DNA of 64,000 nt. Source: Amphiura filiformis (Eukaryota; Echinodermata; Ophiuroidea; Amphilepidida; Amphiuridae). Position 1 is the stretch's first letter. Each line of letters begins with the position of its first letter. The translations under genes were made by a program, and so were the position numbers. The stretch is taken from contig NC_092635.1 in assembly GCF_039555335.1 (NCBI RefSeq), positions 50,426,052 through 50,490,051 on the forward strand, in the 5' to 3' direction. Positions 22,873 to 35,300 of this stretch are shown in pieces. The notes beneath the pieces were generated by a model. That model was not told the DNA's origin, did not search any database, and saw only the letters and a list, made by a program, of their open reading frames with translations.

Positions 22873-23362
22873 ATGGCTGGAGTTGGAACTGGTAAAGCGG
22901 TGGCAGCTGCAGCAGTGGGAATTCCAGCTGGATTATTGCTTTATCTTCGCCTGAAATACCCAACCATTCGTGAAGATATTTCTTTGATCCGTAGACAACT
23001 CGCCCTTCTCGCACTTGTGGAAGACAAAGTGGCACAACATTATACAGTCCTTGATAACTTTGAGGAGAATGCTGCAAACGTTCCAAATAAACCGTTTATT
23101 TTATACAAGCATGAGTGCCATACATATGGACAAGTTGAGAGAGAAGCTAATAAAATGGCACACTATGTGCAAGGCAGTAGGAAATTGAAATTTGGTGATA
23201 CTGTGGCTTTTTTGTTGCCAAATGCACCCATGTATGTGTGGAATTTCTTGGCCTTCAATAAGCTTGGAATTACCACAGCATTGCTGAATTACAACCTAAA
23301 GCCGCATGCACTCCTTCATTGCATTCAGATATCCGATGCAAAAGTTGTGCTTTGCAGTGAAG
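22873..23362 (+). CDS. SLC27A2-like: FATP gene 1, exon 1 (N-terminus)
   Basis: The ATG at 22873 begins [16 protein letters not shown], a short hydrophobic N-terminus followed by [18 protein letters not shown] and the family blocks [21 protein letters not shown] and [14 protein letters not shown]. The exon ends in phase 1 at the donor GTAAGAAC (23363). The exon 1 of the second FATP gene at 63186 is colinear with it and ends in the same phase. No clear TATA box was seen upstream. Confidence 0.93.
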
Positions 23363-26300
23363 GTAAGAACAATATTTCACAAATTTTAATTATTAAATTT
23401 ATTGATGCAAATTTTCTTTCAGAGCAGAGTATCAATGAGTATTCTAATAGTAATATTTAAAAAAAGTTAAATATACAGAATTTATTTATCAAATACTCAT
23501 CTATTGTTTTTGTCATGTTTGTACAATTTGCACTTGTTTGAAATATTCTCTAATGCAAAACTTGTTTTAAATTGAGAGGGATCTGTTATAAATGTTGACT
23601 AAAAATGATTTGGTAAATCATTCCAGTCCACTCTCTGACTGTTCTGGGTAGGAATATTTGAAGACATCTTCGTTGGCATAGATTTGTTGAGCAAACTTGT
23701 TTAATATAGAGCCGTGATTGAAGCAGAGGAGGCTGAAGTAGGTTTCTGATGGCTAGGGACAGTACTACATGTAGGGACACAAGAACTCTTGCTTCGAATT
23801 TGCACACGATAAAGTTAATTTTTATTACTTCCGTGGTCTGGAGTACAGCTGGTGAATTGCGATTGCGTAAAGTGACAAGGTCGCCTACTACGTGCGCTGC
23901 GCCGCGCTGACGACCAATGGCCGGCTTGTTGTCTAGTGCGTTGATCAGCCAATCAGTGTGATTGTTTATTTCTTCTGTTTGTACGCTCGTCTACACTTAG
24001 TGCACAGCTTGGACCACGGAAGTAATAAAAAATTATCTTTAGTTACACACAGTTTTTGCTATCGTTTTTCGATTTGCCTATTTTTAATTTCGGACAGTCT
24101 AAAATTTTGCTGAACTGTGATTTTACTTTTAGCAACATTTTTGATGCAATCGTCTGTCATGATTGGCTGTGTTTACTTCTGAACTTCCATTGCTTTACAC
24201 ACGGTGTCATGCGAATTAGACTAGATTTTGAATGCAGTGGTCTCTAGCTAGTAGAATGTGAAGCTATCGGTGAGCAAATTCTTGGCTAGACTTCTCGAGC
24301 AAGGCTAGGGAGATGCAGCTTTGTGGAAAACTTTGAGATGATGACTGGTTCTTCTGGTTTCGGGAGAAGAAAAATCAATTTATCATTTGTCATTTTGTAT
24401 GTAAATCCATCGCATTTTGGACAGTATTTTGAAAATCAACAGAACAAAGTTCCATGTATCTGGAAGAAATATCACTGGTAAAATCATGGAGATCCTATTT
24501 GAATGACTCAATATCAGCCTCACGCCTGGAAATAAGCGAGCACAGGGAGCAAATTTGCTCTTGTAAAGCAGGGTTCGCAGGTTTTTGCCGCAGGTGGAAA
24601 AAACCGTGGTTTTAACCGCGGTTTTAACCGCTTGGCAAAAACAATTTTTGCCAGTTTTTGCCGGCAAAAATGGCAAAAACTAAAAAAGTGATTTATAGTT
24701 CAGTTTTTTCATCTCAAAACAAATTATTAAGTTACAAAAATCATTTCCTGAGTGTAACAAAGCCAGATTTTGTAATTATAAGTAACATATTAAGAAATTA
24801 AAGGCATGCGTTTTCATTGCTCAAGTGCATTTAACCGAAATGTGGCATACATCAGATACAAAACTTTTTCATTTTAAGGAATTATGAACTTAAGAAATTA
24901 TGTTGAATGATTCATTAAAAGTTGTGTGCTGCTGTTTATGAGCTTTCTGTGTTATTTTGTAATATTTGAGTGACTATATGTGAGTTTTTGCCATTTTTTG
25001 CCATTTTTGCCGGTTTAAACCAGGCAAAAACTGGCAAAAACAGGTTTTTGCCAGTTTTTGCCACCGGCAATGGCAAAAACAGGTTTTTGCCGGCAAAAAC
25101 CGAACCCTGTTGTAAAGCCTGGTTCTTGTTAAATTCACATGAACCAGGAGCAATTTATTTTAGAAATATATCGGTCGGGATATCGGAAACTTTATTTTTA
25201 TTAGGCCTTGCCAGGCTTGATCAGCCTTATGGTATTGTTACCCTATGATCCATTCAATGGATGTAGGCCCTACCATCATAATGCGCATACATACATGTAC
25301 ATGTATGAACAAGTATTATAGTATATAATTATTAGCGTTAAGATCCTTTGCATTATTAATTTTGACATACTTGATACATTCTCATGATCTGATCTGGAAA
25401 AACATTTTAACATCCCCTCCAAAGGATAGATCTGCTGTCCATGGTTCTATCTACAGATATAGACTTTCTATACTCAGTTTTGAGACATTGGCTTGCCTGA
25501 TTTTTAGGAGTGTTTTTAAATTGCTTTTTACATTCATAATGTTTATATTTAATATATTATTATACAGAGTGCAATATTCCTATTCTATTTTTTTGTAGTT
25601 GCATGAATCTATTTTTAACCTTAGATTGGTTTTAAGTGTAAGGGTGTGTGGGGGGTTGTTGGGTGAGTGTGGGAGTGTACGGTATGCATCTTGTATGATT
25701 TGTGTGAGTGAGAGGGGGTGTTGCTGAGGGCGTATGCTGTGGGACTTGCGGTGGGTGAGTGTGCTGATGGGGTGTGTTTTAGTGTTTGTATGCATGTATG
25801 GGGCATATAATTTGCTGGTCAATGCTCATTTTGATATTTTTTTGTAATTTCTCGTAATTGATTATTTTGATGTTGTTGAATTTGTATGTAAAATTGTTGC
25901 AATTCGCTTTTTTATACTGTGATGACAATTTATGAATAAACGTTTTATGAATGAATGAATGAATGTAAGTCAATACCCTAGCTAGTTATCACCACCGGGA
26001 ATTGAACCCAGGACCTCATGCGAGTACTCGAACCACAAGACCACACTCTCTCAAGAAATGTAATATTTCCATTTTTTTATGTAGAGTATCTTCCAGTACT
26101 CAAAGTCATCCAAGAAGATCTTCAAAATCATGGAATAGAAATTTGGCTTGTGGGTCATGATGATATGGTTGCACCTCCAGGGATGAGAAGAGTAGATACA
26201 CGGCAATGTGTAGCCGATCCCATTCCTCGTGAAGTAAGGAAGGATGTCAATAAAGATACTCCCGCAATGTACATCTACACATCAGGCACCACAGGTTCGT

Positions 26301-29300
26301 AATCTTAAGGTGGTACTACACCCCATGATAAATTTTGTGACTAATTTTGCATTTTTCTCAAAGAATAACTACATACTGGTAACAAAAGTTATGTTAGGCC
26401 TGCTAAGAATACGCGATTTTGGCGGCCAAAAACGCACCCGATTTCCAAAAACGCAAAAATCCATGATTTCCGCCAAAAACGCATAAAATCTATAAAAAAA
26501 AAAAAAAAAAATTGTTGTTTTTTTTGTTTTTTTTTTTTGGCGATTTAATTTTTTTTTTGCGGATTTGGAGAGTCCTGGGCCTGGACCTAACATCAAGTGC
26601 AACCATCATTAAAAAAACCTTTTTTCCAATTTTTTTCTTTTTTTTTTTTTGATTTTTTTTAATATGATGGTAGCACTTGATGTTAGGTCCAGGGACTCTC
26701 CAAATCCGCGAAAAAAAATTAAACATCGCAAAAAAAACCCAAAATTTTTTTCAAAAATGTCAAAAAACGCAAAATGTAATCGCGTATTCTTAGCAGCCCT
26801 AAGTTATGTATTATAGGGGCAAGGAATCCAATTACTTCACTGAAATTTCAGTGATTCATCAAGACAAGTGGTTCATTATATGTGACACGATCAAGGGGAA
26901 TGAGTCGCATGTCACTAATATTGATTTTGAGATATTGGCAAAGAAAGTGTTAAAATTGTTTTGTTTTATATTGTTTTCATTGATTGATAAATTGATGTAA
27001 CTTCGCAAAGAAAAGTCGTATCAACATGAGGTTTTTAATTTCTGAAAGCTCTATACATCCTCTTTAGCAATGTATGTAAAACTCATTTTCGACCAGGATT
27101 GACATGTGACTCATTCCCCTTTTTTGATCATGTCACATAATGTTAAAAAATGAGGTACATTCTAGTGGTACCTCTTTTCTTATCGTAAATAATGTACCAC
27201 TTGTTTTGAGTCACTGAAATTCCAGTGCAGTAACTGGATTCCTTGCCCCTATAATATACATAACCTTTGTTACCAGTGTGTTATTATTTTTTGAGAAAAA
27301 TGCAAAAATAGTCTCAAATTTATCAACAGGGGGTGTAGTACCACCTTAAAAGAATATAATGTATACTTAGTATTTGAGGGCAGTGTTACGGCTAAAGCCG
27401 ATAATGATTTTTGGAACAGTACTTCCAATGATTATTTATATTTTACAAACTTAAAGGGGGGTAACCCTATTGGTTTTGGATATATGGATTGTCTTTAAAA
27501 TTACATATAATATCAAGTATTGTCTCCTTTATGCAGCTTTGTGAAAAAAAGAGAGCATTTTCTGCATAAATATGAATAAATAGCAAAATTTGCAATCCAA
27601 TACTTTAGTACTTGGTATGCGTGAATTGCATTCTGGGAAGGCAAGCAACAACAGGTGCCGTAATTCCCGTTCGTCATGTGCCGTGTGTGCGTGGTTGCAC
27701 TGACAACCAAGCTCCACTCCACTGTACACGTTCCGATACTACAATGTACGGTGACATTTCCCCCCACAACCACGCAGGCAACTTCAAATGCATTGGAATT
27801 TTTAAACCAAAATACTGTAACGCGGCTGGGCCGCGGTGGTGAATACTGAGAATCCGGAACCTGGAACGACTGGACAAAAAGACAAACTGTACGAAATGCC
27901 ATCTAAAATGGTGAACTACTGTTAATGTTATTGCTAATTTCACTGGTTCTTAAAAATATTACTCATGGCGGGAGCTTTCGACTGATGCCAGCTTGTCTAT
28001 CAGTTTGGCAATTGAGCAATTTAGGCCAATCAGAAGTCAAATTTCTTTGTGAAAATCAATAAATAAATTCAGAAAATAATAGGCTTCAGCCTATTTAATT
28101 AATTTTGAAGTCACTGGCAGATTTTCCACGTACTTTCCTTGACTCTCAAGATAGAACTGCACAATTGATAGAATAAACAAGAAGTTCCTTTTTAATTCAT
28201 AAACGACGAGTGTGCCTTTAATTCATAACACCTAAATTCAGAGCCACCATCTGCATGGCATGCATGCACAACATCATAATGCAAGGCTAAGCTTAGCCTT
28301 TCTTGAAGACTAGGAACTTCCCCTTTTATATTCTATCGTAATTAAATTAATGATTAAACCATTGTTTTATCAGTCACGATGAACCAAGATGTCCAAGAGA
28401 AGCAGAAGGCCCAAGAGCCTAAGTAAGCTTAAACTTTCCAGGCCACCTACAGGCGCGAAAAGTCGCAAGGCAGCAGCCTAGGCCACCTAAGCTTACCGAT
28501 TTATGACGATTTGTGACTGTAAAGATGCTGAAAATGGTGCAGTTCTATAGGCCTATCTTGAGGGAGACAATTAAGCATTCATGGGAACCAAACATTATTA
28601 AACTACGAAGTGGAGAAAGCTAGGCTAGCCTTGAAAAAGGCTCGAAGATGACAACCCACTTTACACTGCTGACATGGCTGCATGTCGTCTGCTACATTTT
28701 GACCATCATTTTTGGCTGAAAGTTCCCATAAATTGCATTTAATGTCTTCCACATCGAAGCTGAAATTTAGTGAACCAATGTCAAGGAAAGCGAGGCTACG
28801 GCAGTGAGTGGCAATCACTTCCAATGCCCGATGAGTCTCATTTCAAATCTGCTGTGACAGAGCTGACCAGGGCGTGACTGCCCCTGGCAGCGTCAAACCA
28901 AAAAGTGAGCAATTTTGGCGAGCAGCCGCTTTTATAGTGAGCAATTTATCGCGAAATCACGCACAAAGCGAGAGTTGAGTGAGCAGAAAAATTACTTTCC
29001 TTGCTCGTGAGCAATTTATAAATACTTTCTCGTGAGCAAGAAAACAGCACATTCTGCTCACGAGAACTCACTCACCGAAAAGGTTTCGGATGGACTGACA
29101 AACATGAAAAGCGAACGCGGCGCAAACCCAGCCAAGCGAGAATCCGACCATAGACATCCCCATACGGGGTCGATCTCCAGAATAAAAAGCGAGTTGCCAG
29201 GGCCGCAAATTTGACAGAATCTTTACTAGATTCAGAGAATTACACCCAAAATCGACAAAGAACTGGCAACTAGTAAACAAATCAAAACTTTCCCAGATCG

Positions 29301-32300
29301 AAAATATGCACGAAACAAATCATTTTAAATCAATTAATTTGAGCTGAAATTCAATTCAGATTTCAATAAAAGTAATTTTGATAGTATTTCCACCTGTGCT
29401 TTACAATAAACTTTTTTTAATTTGCACAATAAAAGAATTTGGGTCATGAAAATCTGGCGACCAAAATCAGTGACTGGTGAGTAATACAATACTCTTCATT
29501 CAGTAAGCTTATAAAAATGCATGACCAGAACATCGAAATCGAGGACTTACAAAATTGATCAAATTTGGTTATAAAAATCATGATAACTAGTCCAACAGAG
29601 ATAGGTACGTGTAACAATACAAAATAAGACCATAAGCCTCACACGAGCTCAAATAACCAATTTTAGAGAATGAGCGAAAATCCATTTTAGATTACACTAC
29701 CCCCACCTCTGAAAAGAATTTCGCCCTCGAAATTTAATTTAATTTCTGAATTAAGTGAACAATCTAAATTGTGAACTATTATTAAAATTCAAAACATTCA
29801 AAAGAGAATCAAATTTGCAAAAATTTGAAAGCCAAAATTTCATTTAAAAAAATGCCCAGGATTTAAACTGGTTAGATCGACCAATTCCATACCTAAGTCA
29901 TTTTAGTGCACTCATCATTGCCAAAAATTATTCGTCTTGTGACACGTGAACATTTCCACCACTGAGGTCTCCAGCGCTTGCTTTATGAAACATTTTAAAG
30001 AAGACATAACACCGCATTTACTAGGAAGACCTTTGCAAGACAATCCCTGTCAACATTGAGCACACAATACATAGTATAAAATCTTACTCTACAATTTGGT
30101 TTAATTTTGTTTTGATTTTTCAAGAAAATTTTATTATTATTAATTAAATTTTGCAAATTTATTTCAAATTTAACTGAATTTGAGTATAAAAAGTTATTCC
30201 GGAAATATAATCAAAAGTTTTCAAAACATCTCAAATATTAATTCAAAACGATATTCTGAAATCTGTTTCAAAATCATCACAATGTAAACAAAGGTCATTT
30301 TTAACTTCCAAAATTTCAATCAATTTTCAAATTATCCAAAACTCCAAATTTAAATGTTTCCAATCATCACAAAATTTTAATATCAGAAATAATAGTATTT
30401 CACTTTCTGAGCTTTTCAAAATAACCAAATTTCATATAAATTTCATTTTCCAAAATCCAATTTTCAAAGATGAATAATTATTTATCAATTAATTTTTGCA
30501 TTCAAAATTTTTGCAAGACTTCATTTGTGTGTGAATTTACAAATTTTTATGCTGAATTAACTGAATCTTCATATAGTCTTCTTCTGCAGGTTATCACAGA
30601 TGTTCATCAGCTTGGTACACCATCACAGGTAGCCTGTCATCTGACATCATGCTGAATCAGGTTCCAGATCACAGTGGGAGTCACCCTGTCAAGACTCAAG
30701 TTGGGAAATGTTGCTTTGAAAAGATTTAACACTGGTATTGTTGGAAGAACCATCAAAGTTTCACCACACACACTCGGTAGCGCAGTCATCCGTCATCCCA
30801 TCACACCATGTAGCTAGCACAGGGCTCTCATCAGAACAGGTTCAGACCATCACTCACATGATATCCCACATAGGGCCCAAGGTAGAGAATAAATAATACC
30901 AGTGTCAAACTTCTCATTGCAACATGTCCCAGGTGCGTGCCATCTCCAGGTTGAATACCATCGAAGACTGAAGAACCACCGTCACCACATGCTGACTGAT
31001 GAACCATTGCTGAAAAGATACAACTAGTAAAGATGGTTGTTTACACAAGCAAAGCAATGGTACATTCTGTAATTCACATTAACCCAGTCAAGTTGATAGC
31101 ATCATACATGTATTGTACATGTACAATGTGTAGTACCAAATCATCAGAATTAATAAAGTTGGTTGAACAATAATAAAATATCATAAAACATGACATTTTT
31201 TTTTGCAGTTATTTTGTAAAGTTGAATGTATATGTTAGACTTTTCTTCTCCATCAATTAAAGTTGCCCATCAAGGTTGATTGTTGTCAATTCATCTCTCT
31301 CTGAAAGGTAGGTAGGAAATATTGAAAATGAATTTTACAGTGTGATCAGTACTGCAAGCATCAATGTCAACATTCCAGAACACATTGTAGGACCCACGGT
31401 AGCAAGTCGACGAGTCATACATGTGAAAGGTGGGTATTGTTCATCACCCCAGGTGAGATCTATTTGAAGAAATTAATAAAGATGCCAATTGTCAAAATTG
31501 GTGACAACAGTTGTTGGTTGGTAGCCACTCACTGAATTTCCAGCCAGCAGCACTGTATAATTAGTACAGCACAGCTGATACAGCCACATCTTACCTCTCT
31601 CAGTTTATGTAAATTAAGTAGAATGATAAGAGTCTCACACACTCTCACTGTCTCCCTGCAATCATCCTAAGGTTCCACCCATTTTGTAGTAGTCGTCTCA
31701 AGGCGTAGTACCAGATCAAAACAATGGCGCTTACTCAACCATTGCGATCAAAAAAACACATCTCCGTTAGCTGCTGAGCTTACCCTGCTCGTCCTTGCTA
31801 CAACGGAGGTATCAACAAAAGCGGACCGGTCCTTTCCAATTCCAACAAATTCACATGTAAAAATACATCTTCCAGGCATGGCGCTATATCTCCCTCTTCC
31901 TCACTCCTTTAATCGAGCACCTCTCTGGGAACGGCGGGTGGTTACTACGTGGCCTTGCGACTACTTCCAGTTCAATGGGCAGTGGCGCCTACTACTGTAT
32001 GTATCCATTGCTGCAACCCCTGCTACAGCATCTGCAGCCCCTGCTACTGCGCCTGCAGCCCTGCTACAGCGCCTTGAGCCCCTGCTGCTGCGCCTGTAGT
32101 CCCTGCTACAGCGCCTGGATCACCATCCACAGTATTTTCTATCTAATTTCGGAGTTGGGTTGTCTACCAACCTTAGGATTGCTATACCACCAGATAATGT
32201 AAGATGAGGCTGTGACTGTAGGCCATCTGGCAACACTAAAAGTATAAAAACTTTGATAAAAGTTAACATGTAGAACATTTATGCAGTTGTAAATACTTGC

Positions 32301-35300
32301 AATTACATCATTGCATATTAAAGATGATAGACTGATCATTTGGTACTGAAGCTGCATTTGTAGGCCATAATTACATTAAGGAATACAGGCACTCACATGC
32401 TCAAAAGGCTTTGAAGCATTTCAGACTCAGTTCTGACATCACAAACATCACCATAGGCTAGCATTGGTAGCGTAGACACGGCATGGGTAGCGTAGCAACT
32501 GAAGCGGCGTAGAATCAGTAATTCAGTATACATTACAACACCATAGGCTAAACATGTAAATAGAGATGTGAAGCCACAGCACAGGTAAGCTTACCATGGA
32601 ATGTCGAAATTCATGTCCAGGCTGTTCCGGACGCTCTCAGTCTCAGTACTTGGTAGGTCTATCATCGATGAAGAAGGTCAACTCTCCTAAGAAGCAAAGT
32701 TCATCCACACAAGCTGCCACCAAAAATTTGTAACGCGGCTGGGCCGCGGTGGTGAATACTGAGAATCCGGAACCTGGAACGACTGGACAAAAAGACAAAC
32801 TGTACGAAATGCCATCTAAAATGGTGAACTACTGTTAATGTTATTGCTAATTTCACTGGTTCTTAAAAATATTACTCATGGCGGGAGCTTTCGACTGATG
32901 CCAGCTTGTCTATCAGTTTGGCAATTGAGCAATTTAGGCCAATCAGAAGTCAAATTTCTTTGTGAAAATCAATAAATAAATTCAGAAAATAATAGGCTTC
33001 AGCCTATTTAATTAATTTTGAAGTCACTGGCAGATTTTCCACGTACTTTCCTTGACTCTCAAGATAGAACTGCACAATTGATAGAATAAACAAGAAGTTC
33101 CTTTTTAATTCATAAACGACAGTGTGCCTTTAATTCATAACACCTAAATTCAGAGCCACCATCTGCATGGCATGCATGCACAACATCATAATGCAAGGCT
33201 AAGCTTAGCCTTTCTTGAAGACTAGGAACTTCCCCTTTTATATTCTATCGTAATTAAATTAATGATTAAACCATTGTTTTATCAGTCACGATGAACCAAG
33301 ATGTCCAAGAGAAGCAGAAGGCCCAAGAGCCTAAGTAAGCTTAAACTTTCCAGGCCACCTACAGGCGCGAAAAGTCGCAAGGCAGCAGCCTAGGCCACCT
33401 AAGCTTACCGATTTATGACGATTTGTGACTGTAAAGATGCTGAAAATGGTGCAGTTCTATAGGCCTATCTTCGAGGGAGACAATTAAGCATTCATGGGAA
33501 CCAAACATTATTAAACTACGAAGTGGAGAAAGCTAGGCTAGCCTTGAAAAAGGCTCGAAGATGACAACCCACTTTACACTGCTGACATGGCTGCATGTCG
33601 TCTGCTACATTTTGACCATCATTTTTGGCTGAAAGTTCCCATAAATTGCATTTAATGTCTTCCACATCGAAGCTGAAATTTAGTGAACCAATGTCAAGGA
33701 AAGCGAGGCTACGGCAGTGAGTGGCAATCACTTCCAATGCCCGATGAGTCTCATTTCAAATCTGCTGTGACAGAGCTGACCAGGGCGTGACTGCCCCTGG
33801 CAGCGTCAAACCAAAAAGTGAGCAATTTTGGCGAGCAGCCGCTTTTATAGTGAGCAATTTATCGCGAAATCACGCACAAAACGAGAGTTGAGTGAGCAGA
33901 AAATTACTTTCCTTGCTCGTGAGCAATTTATAAATACTTTCTCGTGAGCAAGAAAACAGCACATTCTGCTCACGAGAACTCACTCACCGAAAAGGTTTCT
34001 GATTGACTGAAAAACATGAAAACGAACGCGGGCGCAAACCCAGACAAGCGAGAATCCGACCATAGACATCCCCAGACGGGTCGATCTCCAGAATAAAAAG
34101 CGAGTTGCCAGGGCCGCAAAGTTGACAGAATCTTTACTAGATTCAGAGAATTACACCCAAAATCGACAAAGAACTGGCAACTAGTAAACAAATCAAAACT
34201 TTCCCAGATCGAAAATATGCACGAAACAAATCATTTTAAATCAATTAATTTGAGCTGAAATTCAATTCAGATTTCAATAAAAGTAATTTTGATAGTATTT
34301 CCACCTGTGCTTTACAATAAACTTTTTTTAATTTGCACAATAAAAGAATTTGGGTCATGAAAATCTGGCGACCAAAATCAGTGACTGGTGAGTAATACAA
34401 TACTCTTCATTCAGTAAGCTTATAAAAATGCATGACCAGAACATCGAAATCGAGGACTTACAAAATTGATCAAATTTGGTTATAAAAATCATGATAACTA
34501 GTCCAACAGAGATAGGTACGTGTAACAATACAAAAATAAGACCATAAGCCTCACACGAGCTCAAATAACCAATTTTAGAGAATGAGCGAAAATCCATTTT
34601 CGTTACAATACTATCGTCGTCGATCTGAAGTCTCCTCAGCAGTTATTGCGGTTTGCTCTTTTCATACAATGTGAATGACGCAAAACCAAACTAGCTGTTG
34701 AGGAGACTGAATATTACGATTTCATTCATTCATTCATTCATTCATTTATTTTTTTCACTCATCAAATAGCAAATATACATAGGATACATACAAAATCATA
34801 ATACAAGTGAGAGTGAAGGAATCACAGGAAAGGCCAAGAAGAGGCCTGAAAGTCTGTGATCCCTTGATTGGTTAATTCATCATTAGACATGGCAGCAGAT
34901 TGTCATTTCAATGAAGAAGCAACAGTAAGCTGTCATATCTTGATATGAATTAACCTAAATACATGAAAAATAACAGTAAACAATAGTAAATAAGAAAATG
35001 CACAACAATAAGTAATATAAAATATAAATATCCAATGTGGTCACATAAATCAGATACAATAGGAATTAACAGTAACTTTGCATGAGATGTTTTTAAATAC
35101 ATGGCGGAATTGATGATTAATCGATGATGAACTTTTAATACTGTTATCAACATTATTCCATAACTTAGTAGCTGCATATTTAATAGATTTTTCACAGAAA
35201 GCTCTTTTGATAAATGGAAGCCTCAGACGATCTTTATATCTGGTATTCAAGTCATGGATCTTAGACTGTTTTACAAATAAATCATCAAAACACTCGGTAA

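Larger units (their letters stand above)
26305..27349. mobile_element. TTAAGGTGGTACTACACC MITE, copy 3, with two elements inside
   Basis: Outer ends TTAAGGTGGTACTACACCCC and GGGGTGTAGTACCACCTTAA match the family at 16274 and 16723. The core ATAGGGGCAAGGAATCC is present, but the copy is expanded from about 360 to 1045 bp by insertions at 26395 and 26874. Confidence 0.85.
27816..34607 (-). mobile_element. Non-autonomous Gypsy-like LTR retrotransposon (LARD-like)
   Basis: Two 1.88 kb direct LTRs (27816-29696 and 32730-34607) flank a 3.03 kb interior. The ends are TGTAACG and CGTTACA, with ATAC on both sides as a 4 bp target duplication. A purine tract, AGAGGTGGGGGTAG in minus-strand sense, abuts the LTR at 29697, and TGGTGGCAGC near the other LTR resembles a primer binding site, so the element is read on the minus strand. 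No gag or pol frame survives or is recognisable in the interior, so movement would need proteins from elsewhere. By eye the LTRs differ by only about 1 percent, so insertion was recent. Confidence 0.85.

Noticed and set aside
25978..26062. Functional tRNA gene on the minus strand
   Set aside because: A and B boxes are approximate, and acceptor and anticodon stems do not pair convincingly. A SINE head is more likely.
28603..28824. A 73-codon minus-strand frame repeated at 33516-33737
   Set aside because: Identical because it lies in both LTRs. It has no domain and sits in regulatory LTR sequence.
31878..32202. Plus-strand frames within the LTR-element interior
   Set aside because: They read through a short GC-rich minisatellite and have no gag or pol features.
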